A stretch of 64,000 bases of DNA from Pinus tabuliformis (GCA_031772625.1 CM062810.1:703232519-703296518), one strand, 5' to 3'; shown: positions 42,074-55,139, counted from the first letter of the stretch. Notes: generated from the letters alone by a model not told the origin. Translations and numbers: made by a program.

Positions 42074-45000
42074 TGTTAGTCCTTACAATCTCCTAGGCTG
42101 AAAAGGAAATCGACAAGGGTAACCTCAAACCACTTCTGCTCAGTAGCTAGCCCTATTGAGCATGAGAGGGATCTCTCTAAGTCTCTTATCAGTGATATGA
42201 CTTTAAAGCAAATGAATTTTAGGCTAGATATGTGTATTTGTTTGTGAAAATTTGGTTTTTTAAGGATTTGTTGAACTTAGGGTTTGGAGCCACAAGTAGG
42301 TCTAGGTTGTGGGAATGCAGGAGCAAACATAAGAAGGAGCTAGATATCAGAAGTCATGGTGTAATTTGAGTATTTTTCAGTGTAATATAGAAGATATAAT
42401 GTGGAAGAAACTAATGAGCATAAATAAACATGATTTCATTAGCTTAGGAAGACAAAACACATAACTATGAAAACCAGATAACAGAGCTTGAAAAACAAGA
42501 ATTCCGAGTATTTGATCACAAGGCATTCATAGAAAGAAGAGACAAGGCATTCATAGAAAGAAGAGATATTTTTAGACCATGAGAAAACAAAAATAATGAA
42601 GTACAAGCACCATGAACTCACTGGTCTAGAGTTCCTTGAAAATCGCTGCAACCTGTATCTGTATTAGCTAAAAGATGATTACAATGCAAGCCTCCTTCAC
42701 ACAAAAAGTTCCACCTTCTTCTCCTAAAGTGAAATGATACTTATAGACTCTCCTAGACCACTTTCCCACCTTCAAAAGTCGAATTCCTTGGTGGAGGAAC
42801 TGACTCCAAACTTCTCTCAACCAACAGGTGAGAGTGAGAAGGTGCAACTCAAACACCTCATGAAGAGTTTGTTTAGGAGTTTGCTTCTTTTATGAGGCCT
42901 AATAAACATCAAAAACAACCTATGATATACATTTATTCATGCCTACATCACCTAGCCTCGTAACTTGTGCCATTACATAGAGAATATTGACTTTGACCTA
43001 GTCAGACTAGAAACTAGAAATTTTACACAATGAAATTTTACAAATAAAAACATAGAAAGTGCCGAAGCGCAGCACCAACTTTGAGCTGATTTTTAGGTGC
43101 CTTCCATGGGTCAAAATGCAACTCTGAGAGAACGGTCAACTAGCCCTTCAAGTCTAGTTTCCAGAACAACTTGAATTTCTGAATTTGGAGCATGGGAAGA
43201 CCTTCAAACATCCATTCTCCCAAAGTCACTCTAGAAGCGCAACACCTGTCAAAAAATGGTCCAGAATGCTAGTTTTTTGCCAATTTTTTGTACTTTTCTC
43301 CAAAACTAAGCCACCTCTGCAAAATCAGGGCAAATGGGTTTTTAGAGGATGCCAAGACCTTTCCAAAAATGTAGACCTTTCCTAAAAAGGAGGCCTGAGG
43401 AAAAAGCGTAGCACTAAGGCGCTGCGCTTCTAGAGCAGCTAAATTTATGAACTTAGACCAAAATTTGTCAAAAAACTCAAAATGCTCAGAATTTGCTCAA
43501 AATTGGAGGGAAGCTGTAAAAATAGGTTTTCTATAGCTTCATGGATGCTTCAGCAAGCATCTCCAAGTTTCCCTCATCCTTTTGATGTTTTTTGGCCTCC
43601 TTGAGCTTATTTTCAAGTTGTTTCACTTTGACATTGGCGATCATGTTTTGAGCTTGATAGTGATGCGCCATGTGTCTGAGAAATTGATTGTCTCTGTTTG
43701 CCTTCTCAAGGAGCTTCTCCAAGTGTTCATTCACCCTATTAAGCCAATATTCCTTATCTTGATGAACCTCTAGGGCGATCCTATCTTCTAGGTCAAGATC
43801 CTCATTAAGCAGAATTTGTTCTTGTTCCTCTTGCAAAGATTTCTTGAGGCCTCTTGTTCTTGGTCTTTTCCTTTTTCCTCTCACCTCTGATGCTTCAGGC
43901 TCACTTGATGTCATGATCTCCTTACCTTTGCCGACTTGCTGCAATAACTTGGCTTTTTCCTTTTCTAGGATCAACTCCTTTGCTTTGAGTTGACTGTCTT
44001 CTTGTTCAAGGAATGATATGACATATTTTATCTTTCCAAATTGATTGCTAGCTCCTTGATTTGATAATCCTTATCCCTGTTTGTCTATCGCATGTTTGAA
44101 GTATAATCCTCAACCTCTGAATCAACCAGTTCAAACTCATGCTCAACTGTGTCTTTCTCTTTTGCTGTTGATTCTTGCTTTGTTGATGAATAAGGCTTGG
44201 CCCCTTTCTCTTTGTGAGAAGAAAACACAAGCCTCTGCCCTTTCTTATACACTTTAGTCACCTCAAGTTTGGACAGTTTAGTCTTCTCCATTTTTTTGCT
44301 AGATGACCCCACCTGTATTTGAATGAAAAATAAACTGTGAGGTCTGAATGGAAATGAAGTGATGTGAAGGTGGATTTCGACAAAATGATAGAGGAGGTTT
44401 GAAAAAGGTGGATATGAACTTTGGAAGCTGATGAAAATGAGTGAAGAAAAAATGGAAGAGTGATTTGTCCCTTGGCTTAGAAGTCAATAAAATCAAGCTT
44501 GCAAGTGAAAATTTGAGATTTGGGAGAGTTTTGAAGGATTTCTGGGCACTCTGTCCTGCATGCAGGCAGTTCACAGAAGCGCAGCACCATCTTCCAAACC
44601 AATTTTGGAGGCCTTAAACTGCTCCAAATTGAGATCTTGATAGCTCATTGGAAATCTCGTGAAGTCTGATATAATATGGACACCTCAAGCATGTAATGTG
44701 GACACTCCATGGGGGAGAAAAATTGATTTTCCCAAGGTCACTCCAAAAAATCAGGGTTTCTCTGACAAAAGAGAAGCTCCAACTTGCATAGCACTTTTGG
44801 ATGCCTTTCACTAATCCAAATCATGATATAAAGTTACCATTAGAAAGCTTAGGATGTATGCTACACAATAGAGTCCTTAATAACTACCAACACCTGCTCT
44901 AAACCCCTAAAAAACTGTCTTGAAGTCAAGTTGTCTAGAAGTGCATTAACTCTCTCGTAGCAAGTGTATTTTGGGAATTTCTTTCAAATAATAACACCTG

Positions 45001-45563
45001 TGCATAAACTGAAGGAGGTTTTTGTTCCTTGGACTATAGTGGACAAAAATCTCTTTCAATTTTGTAAAATTATTCTCCATTGGGTCAGAAACATATTTTG
45101 AATCAAACATGTCCCTATGAGGAATGATGAGGCGAGGTAGTGTACTGCAACATTGTCTTATTTGAAATTAAATATTACCTTTACCTTTATTTTGATTTCA
45201 CTAAGCTGCTAACTCCATTTACCCACTTAATCACATGATGGACATGTTTTGTTTTGACATATGGTATCATGACGACACATGGAGTGAAACCCTAGACCAT
45301 GACCTAAAATGAGGAATTTAACCATTTCATGACCCAAGACACTTAAATGAAGATATGATACCTCAAAGAATACAATGACCATGATGAGTGATGAAGACCA
45401 TGAGTAAGTGAAGGGAGCAGCAGTGACCTAGACACAACAACCAGTGACCAAATTTTTATTTGAAGACTCACTGAAATGACAAAAATTTGACTTGACACCC
45501 TAACAACACCTTGTAAGAGCATATTTTATCACTGGTGATAGGCTGAACTGACTGACGCTAACA
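42074..45563 (-). mobile_element. Element E: 3.5-kb insertion with TGTTAG...CTAACA ends
   Basis: Interrupts the RT of element D at a site that is continuous in A (CCCATCCTTCTTC). Flanks are CCATC (42069-42073) and CCCTC (45564-45568), a 5-bp duplication with one change. The ends form a 6-bp inverted repeat. No RT, integrase or transposase is seen, and I could not find long terminal repeats. It carries a decayed coiled-coil ORF on the minus strand. Strand is given by that ORF. Confidence 0.65.
43531..44312 (-). pseudogene. Coiled-coil protein remnant in element E
   Basis: The first piece (44312-44085) begins M-G-S-S-S-K-K-M-E-K-T-K and is rich in K, S and E. It is followed by a frame change, and the second piece (about 44060-43531) contains K-R-K-R-P-R-T-R (basic, possibly nuclear-localising) and a long heptad-rich helix with L-E-K-L-L-E-K-A and V-K-Q-L-E-N-K-L-K-E-A. 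No known domain. An AG dinucleotide after a pyrimidine-rich stretch lies just before the ATG and could be a splice acceptor. Confidence 0.5.
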
Positions 45564-46320
45564 CCCTCCTTCTTCTGTACCAACACGATCGAGCTCCCAC
45601 AAGGCGATGAACTCGGAAGGATGTGACCTTTTTGCAACAACTCTTGAATCTGCCTCTTGATTTCATCGTTCTCCAGAACGAAGCGTTGATAGGTTGGTCC
45701 ATTGGTAAGCGACGCTTTTGGGGTCAAATCGATGGAGTGCTTGACTTGACAGTGCAGAGGAAGCCTTGCGAGGGAGGTGAAGATGTCCTTGTACTCCTCC
45801 ACGACCTTGTCCATCTGTATTTGTCGTGCGAAGGGGACCTATCTTGAGGTCGTGGCCACTGTCTTCTTCTTTCCTTGAGGGTGTATCATCAAGAAAACAA
45901 ATTTCCCAGTTTTCTAAATGAGCTTATTGCATTGTTTTGCAATAACCAAAGAGATGGCGGTAGGTGGTGCTACCTCTGATATCCTGTAAAACTTATTTCC
46001 CAAAGTAACAATAACAACGCGGGGCTTTAATTCATACACAGCATGTCGCTTCCACAAATATGGTTGTCCTAATAATACATCACAAACATCAAGGGGAGCA
46101 ATGTCACACAATACCTCATCTATGAAGGGCTTGATGTTGTATGGAAGGCGACACTGCTGGCTTACGCGAAGATCCCGTCCTTGGTGAAGCCACCCAATGG
46201 TGTACAGTAGTGGATGTGTTGTGGTCATAAGCCCAGCCACCTCATGACCTCTGCTGAAATGCAGTTCTTTTGGCTCCCGCTGTCGACAATGAACTATAGC
46301 AGGGATCCCTTTACCCACAT
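45564..46320 (-). pseudogene. Element D protease and RT N-terminal region
   Basis: C-D-V-L-L-G-Q-P-Y-L-W-K-R-H-A-V-Y-E and V-I-V-T-L-G-N-K-F-Y-R-I (46318-45914), then V-E-E-Y-K-D-I-F-T-S-L, H-S-I-D-L-T-P-K-A and S-S-P-C-G-S-S-I-V-L-V-Q-K-K (45814-45570). Here the order runs unbroken into RT better than in A. A stop separates the two blocks near 45914. Confidence 0.8.
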
Positions 46321-47406
46321 CTAGGAGTCGAAGAGATGCTCCTCCTCCTCTTGATCTTTGGGTTCCTCCTTTTGGATCTTCATGGTGGCAACGGTGGCGT
46401 TGGGCTCTGCATCGATAATTTTCTTCCCTTTGTCATTCCCCTTGTCAGGTTCTAACTCAAAGTTGGAGCATGCATCTGATTCTGAAACCCTTAAATCGAC
46501 CACCAGTGACTGCTTGGCCCGACACTCACTTGTGTTGTGAGTGGAGCTCTTATGGAACTCACACCACTTTCCCGTGTCCTTTTTCGGCTTCACGGCATTG
46601 TTCTTTGCTTGCAGCTTTGGCGGGTTGTCTTGGGCTGCCCTGCCTTAGCTTTTTCCTTTGTTCTGCAGTTTGGGGGCACCTTTCTATTGCTTCGGATTCG
46701 CAGATACAAATTCTTGCTTCTTCTGTTTAAACTTGACCTTGACGGCATATCGATATGTCGTGCCAAGCGAGGAGCTGTTCAAGAATTCTATTTCTTCCTA
46801 TTGTACTTGTACAAGTAGCCACGGTATTTGAGTACCAAATGCTGCTCTGAATCCTTGATACCCAACTTTGTGCAAAGGGTATGGAAAATATTGGTAAACT
46901 CTGGCATGTCTTGGTCCCTTCCCTGCCGCAACGTGGTCCACTTTATGTATTGATCCTCATAGCTTCCGACAGGGTAGTACTGCTCCTTAATGGCAGTCCA
47001 GAGTGAATTCCAAGTGGGTGCGGCTAAAAATAGTGAACTCGTACTTTCATCCTTCTACTCGCAGTAGGTTTCCCACCAGTCCTTGACGTGGGGGGCTGCT
47101 TTGAGAAAAGCGAAAATAATCTTTTCCCGACTTGAAAATTCATGAATAGAAAAGTACCCTTCTAGCATATTTAACCATTTATCTATGGCATCTATGTCTA
47201 TTCGATCCTTGAATATGGGGATTTCAAAATTAACTTGTACCTCAAAGGGTGTCGCATTTCCAGAGTAGCTGTTGGAAGCCGATGTGTCGCCGTTGAAGGA
47301 TCTGGGCAAAGTTGTCCATCATCACGTTCCTTTGCCGCTCGAGGGCTTCTTCGAGCAATATTTTGATAGGATCTCCTACCCCCTCGTCTTTCTTTTCATC
47401 CGCCAT
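46321..47406 (-). pseudogene. Element D gag
   Basis: Minus ATG at 47406-47404 (M-A-D-E-K-K-D-E-G), a capsid-like block (W-L-N-M-L-E-G-Y-F-S-I-H) at 47309-47055, broken frames to 46600, then W-C-E-F-H-K-S-S-T-H-N-T-S-E-C, a knuckle with all four putative zinc ligands (C, H, H, C), and an acidic tail. Several frame changes. Confidence 0.75.
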
Positions 47407-47524
47407 GGGAAGCCATCAGGATTTGCAAGGCTGGTCTTGCAAAGGTTCAACTAGTTCAAGACCTAGCTCCTTATATCCTGACCTCGTTGGGGACACGCAA
47501 AGAAAAACAGAGAAAAGGTAGACC

Positions 47525-47536
47525 ACTCTGATACCA
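47525..47536 (-). promoter_or_regulatory. Element D primer-binding site (one mismatch)
   Basis: TGGTATCAGAGT on the minus strand; the last base differs from the tRNA-iMet complement found in A and B. Confidence 0.8.
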
Positions 47537-47537
47537 C

Positions 47538-48158
47538 TGATCCAGATTTAAACAACAATGTGATAAATTACAGAGACAACCATAAATATAAAGATGCAAC
47601 GGAAATAATACTTCATTTCATTACTGTAAAATACTGAAATATGCTTACAAACAGAAATGGAAATAAACCAGCTAGGGTGATGGTAGCTTATCTTCGAGAA
47701 GAGATGTGGCGGCTACATGCCTCTGAACTGTCTTGTAATGAGGCTCGAAGGCCTATTTATTTTTGAGAAGCAATTGAAAACCCTAAACATCCAAAAACCT
47801 AACCCTAGAAGATGAAACGCCAAATTGTGGGCACTGTTTGGGTAAATTGGTACATCAACTTCCCGCGATCGTAACTTTGGCATACAATCTTCGTTTGACG
47901 CGCACAATATCTCGTTAGAAATATCTATCCGAGAACTGCAACTTTGGGAAGAACAACATTAGTCCATGGACCCATGTTGCTCCTAGTTTTCCCAAAAAAC
48001 GTCGTTTAGGACCTAAAAACAGCTCCGTAAGTTTAGGACCCAAAAAGCTGCTAAAAATAGTAAACTATGCTACAATTAAGGAAACTAAAAAGTTGAAAGA
48101 AACAATAGTGGGGGTCCAAGTGGACTTGGTGGGTGGCCACGAATATCCACCTGGACCA
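47538..48158 (-). repeat. Element D 5' LTR (621 bp)
   Basis: TGATCC...GGACCA; co-linear with the A LTR, and carries the undisturbed AGAACTGCAAC site where element C entered A. Confidence 0.87.
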
Positions 48159-48875
48159 ATTTCATGAGTAAATGTGTTTGTCATTATGTGGCTCTAATGA
48201 TTGTTTCATCATTGATATCTATAGTTATTTGTTGGTTATAAGTATGTTTTATGACAATATTGATGTATGCCTCTCATCATGTTTTGGTTAGTAATGAATG
48301 ACCTAATAGATAATAAAAAAAACAGCTAATGGGAGGAGACATCCATCCTCCTTGATGATTCTCAGATAAGTATGTTTGACGAAATTCCTGTCATGGCTAG
48401 TAGGGGTTAGGTCAAGTCCTTGTTCAATTGTTTGCATTAGTAGCCTTATTTCATTGTTATTTATCAATTCTAGAAGTTTCGTGAGGTTCTGGGTAGAGAC
48501 CTGAGTCCTAGCCCTGAAAAAGTGGCTTAGAATTCAGGGTTGTTGGCACAAAACTACCTGAAAAGGTTTGTAGTTGCATGGATGCCTTGTTGTGGGAGTA
48601 ATTAGAGGCTCTTAGTCACTTGGATTTCTTGTCAATGAGCGATTGGGGGTCTATTTCAGCAAAACATCAAGTTGTCTCAGGGGTTGGGTACCTGGAAGGG
48701 TTGGTTGTCTCCTAAAGGTTTTGTAGCTCCCAAGGAAGGTTAGATTGTTCTTGTCTTGTCAGATTGAGTTCCTTAACTGTACATGGAGAGTTGAATCATA
48801 TCATAATAACTCTTCATCATATGTTTACCCCGGTTGGCCAGTTAGCTTGGGTAAATGTGGGAGGATGGTGTTACA
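48159..48875 (+). repeat. Family F copy 4, right part only
   Basis: Starts inside family F at the point equivalent to about 54325 (ATTTCATGAGTAAATG) and runs to the GGTGTTACA end. Its sequence overlaps the part already present in copy 2. It is therefore a separate copy whose left part is missing, probably into the gap. Confidence 0.6.
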
Positions 48876-51254
48876 CTTTGACTACATCACCCTCCATTGG
48901 AACAGGAATATTTTCACACACTACAATCCCATCCATCTATTGGAAACAAAAAGTGAAATCTCTGATAGATCAATTAGTAATTCCAGAGAGATAGCTGGTA
49001 GTACTTATCAAATGCCAAGGTGGCACCGACATTAAAGGGTATTGTAACAATAAATGGATCTTGATTCTTTTGATTACTTTCATTTTTGAATTCCTAATGG
49101 CATTAGAATTCCCTTGTATCTCTTCCTCTCCTCTTAGGGTTGTTGAGTTGTGGTGTTTTTAGTCTTGTTTCGTTCGTGTATTTGGAGCTCCATGTTATGT
49201 TTGTATGAGTTGGTTCTGGTCTAGTTTATGTTGTTCTGTTTATATTTGTTTACTTGTATATATCATTTGTTTGGTGTGCATGTGTGCTAGGAGAGGTGGA
49301 GTTAGGAATTCTTGTAGATACTCAGTTTGGTATGCATGTGCACTCTAAGAGGTTGTGTGCATGTGTGCACTTCAATTTTCAAATTAGTAGAGAAGCGTAA
49401 GGACTCAAATGCATTTAAGTGAGGTACATGCTTTCTGTGTCAAGTTTTGATTTTAAGGGCATGTTTATGTTGTTCCTCGAAATTTGGATCCGTATGCACA
49501 TTATATGGTTTAAGCCCCTACGAATGATAAATATAGCATTATCCTTTATTTAGTGAATCTTAATATGAACATTACTCATATCCATTCATGCAATTGTGTA
49601 TCCCACCTAAAGTAGCAATAAAGTAAGCCCATAAATATTAACACATTTGAGCCTCTATAGTAGAGTGTCTCTATCTTGCCATAGATGAGAGTGTTCCTTC
49701 GAAGTCTAATGGTTTTCCATTTTCTTATGGTTTAAATTGTGATCTTCATGGTCATGGGAAAACATTTCTCTTAACCTTGCATTTGATTCAACTGACATGG
49801 GGAAATACCATGTGGTACATCTTGAAACCAGGAGGATGGATCCGTTGGCCTTTTCTCATTTATTTCGCTAACCTACTCTTATTAACAGTGTTTATGCCAT
49901 TAATATATTGGACTTAGACTCATGGCATGATACCACTCCTTTTTATCTAAATTATCATTCTTTCAGGTCTTCCATGTTAATATCCTCTATTTTATGGCCT
50001 TTGCGCAATTCATATATTCTATGGGCTTACTATGCCAATGGGTATCTAAGCATTAATGTTTCATAAAGACCCTCACATGAATCAATATCCTTTTGTTTAT
50101 TATTGAGGACAAGGTATTATTTATTTCAGAGAAGTACAGATACCCCACCAACCTTATTTTTTTGTTTAGTTCAACTTTCTTTTCTTCTTCTTTTTTTCTA
50201 TGTAAAGCAATGTCTAATCCTTCTTTTTTCTGTTTAGTTTGGATTCTCTTTCATTTCCTTGTATGTAAATCAAAGTTATTTATGGTGAACCTAACTTGAA
50301 TGATGTTGTTTATTCATGGTAGCTCTTACTTGCTTGAAGTGATTTTAGCAAGCAATAGCTCCTGATTATGGTTTCGTTAGCGGGACCGTGACTAGTGTTG
50401 TTTATTCACTATACTTTGACGAAAGAAATAACTAGAGCTTTGGTTGTGGGACAAATATTTAATCAAAAAGATGTAGAGGAAGACACACGAGTAAACCTAT
50501 GCTCCTAAATCAAACCTCATCAATCACCTACTACTCTTTCAATTAGAAATTATTCCTAGTCTAGTATAAACATAGCAAACTAGGTTGTTTATACCTCGCC
50601 TTCACTTTTTATAAGACCTGGTTTTCCATAGGGTTCAATAAAGATAAAGGAGCATCAACGATTCATCGCAGGTGCATAGTAGTTATTGGCACGAGCATAT
50701 GTTGCTTCTTCCCTACTTTTACCATGCTTATGGTACTTATGCCCTGTAGCCAACTAATTACAGATTATTTATGGGGAAACAAATGACCTTGCGAGCTTTG
50801 ACATGGGGTTGGTTGATGATGTAGTGTGGCTTCATGCATAACAGACTAAAAGGTTACATTTCGAGGTTGTTCGTCTTGTAGCCAGTTATGCTTTCCCCTT
50901 TGAGTTACCTTATTTTAACTGGAATACTTATCAAATGCCAAATGTGGCATTGGCATTGAAGGGTATTGGAAGGTCAAGGGATTTTGATTCGTTTGAGTAC
51001 TTTCATTTTGTATTCCTAGTGGAATTGGAATTCCCTTCCTCTCCTCTCATCATAGTATGCAATTTAATATACAAGTAATAGTAAAACTATTATTAAATAT
51101 AATGAAAGAAAGAATGACTTTTAGAATATATTGCATTCTCACTTATGTAATTTTATGGCTATACTTACCTCTAAATGAATAACTTATTTTAAATTATATT
51201 GCATTAAATAAATCTATAATAATGAATTACATTAAAATATTATTGTGAATTCAT
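48876..51254. other. No gene seen; contains a direct repeat pair
   Basis: AT-rich. A segment of about 130 bases beginning ACTTATCAAATGCCAA near 48995 recurs near 50925, both copies ending in TTCCTCTCCTCT. They could be remnants of terminal repeats, but no coding region lies between. Confidence 0.4.
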
Positions 51255-51599
51255 TACATTTTTTTCCTTAAAAAACCGTAATTTTATTCATTCATAATAA
51301 AATTGCATTCAACATATACACTATCAAGTGCATATTCGTGAGGATATGCCCATATAGGCTATAGCATCAGAAGAAAAACATATCTGCCTTTTCCAATAAG
51401 TGCTAAGTACATGTCTGATTTTTTACATACATTATTTGAGGTAATTAGCTCCCAAACAAAACCATAAAAGAAACAGCCTTGGGATATTTTGAATATCCAA
51501 AACAACCTATCATTCTTACAAAAAAATTATGTAGTAGAGTTCCAAAAAATTAGAAACGGGTTTTAAACAAAAATTTCAGCAACATCCTCATCCATAAAT

Positions 51600-52600
51600 T
51601 GACGATAATAAAACTAAAAGTGTTCCTCCATTATCAACTCAGTGATGTGCCAGGGCCCCCGAACCATGTCCAAACATTCTCTAGATAGATATCTGCCACA
51701 ACATTCCACTCCCTAAAGATGTGGTTGCAAATGAAATAGGAAAAATAGTTTTTGATCCTCCAAATATCATTTAAAATAGGAATAAGAAGTAAGTTTTGAC
51801 ACAAATGTTGTTCTTTGACCCATTTGATACTAACAAAGAATCCTCAAAGACTTGAATCTAGTAACGTCCCTTATCTTTTGCAAAAACCATCAATTCTTTG
51901 AGTGTCAAGAGATATGCATAATTGTTGGTTCCCCTACGAAAACCCATCTTGGCATGAAAGAAGTGGGTTAGGGAAGAAAAAGGAAAAAACCCCCTCCACT
52001 TTTAAGAGTGTCCCCTTGGGATGCCCCATCGAAATATGCCCAAGGAAAAGATTGATCGGGATTCTCAACAACTTAAAGAGGTTGTTTTTAAATTTGTGGT
52101 CATGGGAAAATAGAGAGTATTGATAAAACTTCTACAACAACTTTTTTCCAAAGGAGGGAGGACATCTTTAAAGATGCATTTGTTACAGGTCAACCAAATA
52201 CCCCAATAAAAAATCAAAGGTAAAGCTTTATATGAAATAGTGTCAGGATTTTGAAACCAATACCTCCAACACTCTTCCAGATTTGTGCCTTCCCAAGAAC
52301 AAGCAGTCCCCAAAGAAGTTTTATAGATATTCCATACATGTACCGTATATGCACATTCCATAAAAGAAGTTGAATGTTTTCCTCATTATATCTACATAAA
52401 TAACACCAAACATGTCCAATCTTAAATCCCTTTTGCATTGTGTCCCATATGGGTACCTTATTACGCATAATACACCACATAAACATTCTTGCCTTTAATG
52501 GAAATTTTATTTTCCATATGCTTTTCCAAGACCAAGCAGGTTCATGTTGTTGGATCTCTAAGCTAAGATGAAGGTACCCAAGCTTTTGCATGCAAGTTCC
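51600..52600 (-). pseudogene. LINE zf-RVT and RNase H domains
   Basis: W-K-S-I-W-K-I-K-F-P-L-K-A-R-M-F-M-W and W-C-Y-L-C-R form the zf-RVT zinc-binding domain (52591-52380). The downstream frame near 52040-51940 gives F-D-G-A-S-Q-G, then G-G-G-F and, near 51700, R-E-W-N-V-V-A-D, the usual ends of a plant LINE RNase H. Stops are present. Confidence 0.72.
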
Positions 52601-53084
52601 AGAGGGAGAATGTAAGAATACTAATTCATCATCAACTTTAGTTATATGAACATGAGATAGCTAAAGTGTTATCAAGAATCTTTTCCATTCTACTTTCTAT
52701 TCTCCTTCCAGCCCCAAGGCCCTTATTGACATCTAGCCCTACTGCCATAAAGTTGTAGTGTGGGGGTGGGAAATTTGGTTGAGCCTAGAGAAACCTATAT
52801 ACTGAAGCAAGTTAACGTGTGACTGAGATAGTCTGAATGAATCTTTGCAGCGAGTCCAAGGGTCTACACCAATTCAAACTTTCTGCCCATCTCCAACTTT
52901 CCAAGCCAAAATTGAGTTAATGAGCTCAAATCAATTTAAAACAACACTCCACACTATAGAAATATTCAGTCAAGGTTTCACCTTAAGGCAGATCCATTCC
53001 TCTAGAGTAAAAGGGCCTATGTATTTTTGAATGACCACTTGAGTCCATAAATTGTCTGAGGAGATTTATCGCCAATCGCAGTTG

Positions 53085-55109
53085 TGTAACAACCCCAGGT
53101 CAAAAGTTCATGTAATAAAGTTAATAAAGGCAAAATAAGACTAAGGTCATGGGACACATATTCCAAGTTGAATGTTGGTCAAAACATCCTAGTGGGTGTT
53201 CATTTGGTTTATTATGGCTAAGGAAATTGGCAAAGGCAATGGCAAAGGCTTTGAAAAGGCAAAGAGGCATTAATTGGCAATTTATTTATGAAAATAATGG
53301 AAAATAGGATAAAAGGAAGGTGAAAGGTCACATGTTGCATGTGAGGAGGAAATTGAAGGAAAATAGAGGAAAGTGAAGAAAATAAAGGCCTCAATAATAA
53401 AAAGGCTTATGAGGATCAATTCACAACTTTTGTCAATTTAAGCTTTTGTCAGTTCATTTTTGGAGCTCTCTCTTTCTCTCTCATCCTCTTGCACACTTAG
53501 AGCATTCTTGGAGCACTCTAGCATTGGAGAAAGGAAGGCAAAGGAAGGACAATAACGCAAAGGGAAGCAAGGAAAAGTTGGATCAAGTGGCTACAATGAG
53601 ATTGCTTGCAGGTATTAAGTTGCATGTGTTATTTCCTTCATAGTTTTAGCATGCATGTTACATGCATGTGTGTATTTAGTTTTCTTGTTGTCATTGGCAT
53701 GGGTTTTTCTAGGTGTGAAAATTAGGTTTCAAATTTGCCTCGTCATTTCCAGATAGCCATGGTGTGATGGGGTTCTTTCATGTGGTTGAGCTTTGGATTG
53801 TTGGATGGTTTTGGAACTGGGTGAGGTGGTCTCAGGAAAATTCCTAATGGCCTAGGAATCCCTTGACTAGTAATGGCAGGATTGTGGTAAAGCCCGAGAG
53901 TGGAGACGAGCAAAATTCCTCAAGGTATTGGTGAAGAAACCTGAAGACATCCAAGCTTGTTTAGGGCCTAGTAATCCCTTGACCAGCTTTGGTGGGATTG
54001 CGGTAAATCCCGATAGTGTATGTTTTCCTTGTTTGGGCCTAGGAATCCCTTGACCAGTAATGGCAGGATTGTGGTAAGGCCTGGTTGTATAGGTGAGGGT
54101 TTCAGGCCTAGGAGTCCCTTGACTGGTTTTGGCGGGATTGTAGTGAAGCCTGAGGAAGCCCTAGTTGTTTTGTTGTGAGTCCCACATTTGTGCTTGGCAT
54201 ATGGCAAGAGGGTGATTGCATGAAAGAAATATTTGGTTTAGCCCATTCTATGGTTGGGTAGTACATAGAAGTCCTTGACTTCGTTGTCTTTTGCATATGT
54301 TAATAAGAGCTCTTTTCCTCTTGTATTTCATGAGTAAATGTACTAGTTATTATGTGGCTTTAGTGCTTGTTCTATCATTGTTATTATTCTGGTTATATGT
54401 TGGTTATAAGCATGGTTTCATGGCAGAGTCTAGTTATGGCTCTTATCATGTTTTGATTGGTAAATGAATGGTTATAAAATGTGTGACCTAATAGATGTTA
54501 TTGAAACTATTATGAGAGGGCATCAAACCTTCTTGATGATTATCAGATAAGTATGAGACCCCTATGTTTAGATATGCATTTATAACCTATAGATTATATG
54601 TTCACAATGTGTTTGACAAAATGTTTGTCATGGTTAGGCTTGGTTAGGTCAAGTTCTTAACTAAGTTTTGTGTTAATGGCCTTGTCCTTGTGTCATTCAT
54701 CATTCTGGAAAGTTCTATCAAGTTTTGGGTAAAGGTTTGGATCCTCGCCCTAAAAAATTGGCTCAGATTTTGGGGTTGCATGCTCAAAACTGGGAAATCT
54801 AGACTGCAGTCATTGGGAGACAGGGTTATCCATGCAACTGGAGGGTTACAATCACTGACTTGCCTTGTTATGAAGTGACTGGGAGTCCAGATCACTAAAA
54901 TGGCAAGTTAACTCAGGTTTATGGCATCTGGAGTGGTTTTTTGGCTCCTAAGGGTCTTGTAGCTCTTGAGGAAGGTCAATAAAGTTTCAGATTGTCGATT
55001 CGACTTCCTTAATTGTACTTAAGGAGTTAAGTCATGTCATAGTAGCCCTCAACTCATGTTTACTCTAGCAGCCTAGAGAAAGTGGGCAAATGTGGGAGGG
55101 GTGGTTACA
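53085..55109 (+). repeat. Family F copy 3, full length (about 2.0 kb, probable solo LTR)
   Basis: Ends TGTAAC...GTTACA, inserted in the LINE between RT and zf-RVT. Flanks AGTTG and AGCTC are only partly alike, so a target duplication is uncertain. No coding region inside. It includes the TGGCTAAGGAAATTG, GAGCTCTCTC and AAAATTGGCTCA landmarks shared with copies 1, 2 and 4. Confidence 0.68.
53848..54150. repeat. Minisatellite inside family F copy 3
   Basis: GGCCTAGGAATCCCTTGAC is repeated at about 53848, 53963, 54033 and 54103 with GGGATTG(C/T)GGTAAAGCC following in each unit; period about 70 bases, with one longer interval. Confidence 0.82.
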
Positions 55110-55139
55110 AGCTCGCTGCCAAAGCTGATTAGAAAGAGA

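Larger units (their letters stand above)
41173..48158 (-). mobile_element. Element D: second copy of the A family, 3' end lost at the gap
   Basis: Minus-strand order: LTR (47538-48158), primer site, gag, protease, RT, RNase H. It is co-linear with element A. It is split between 42073 and 45564 by element E. Several positions that are stops in A are open in D and vice versa, so the two decayed independently. Confidence 0.85.
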
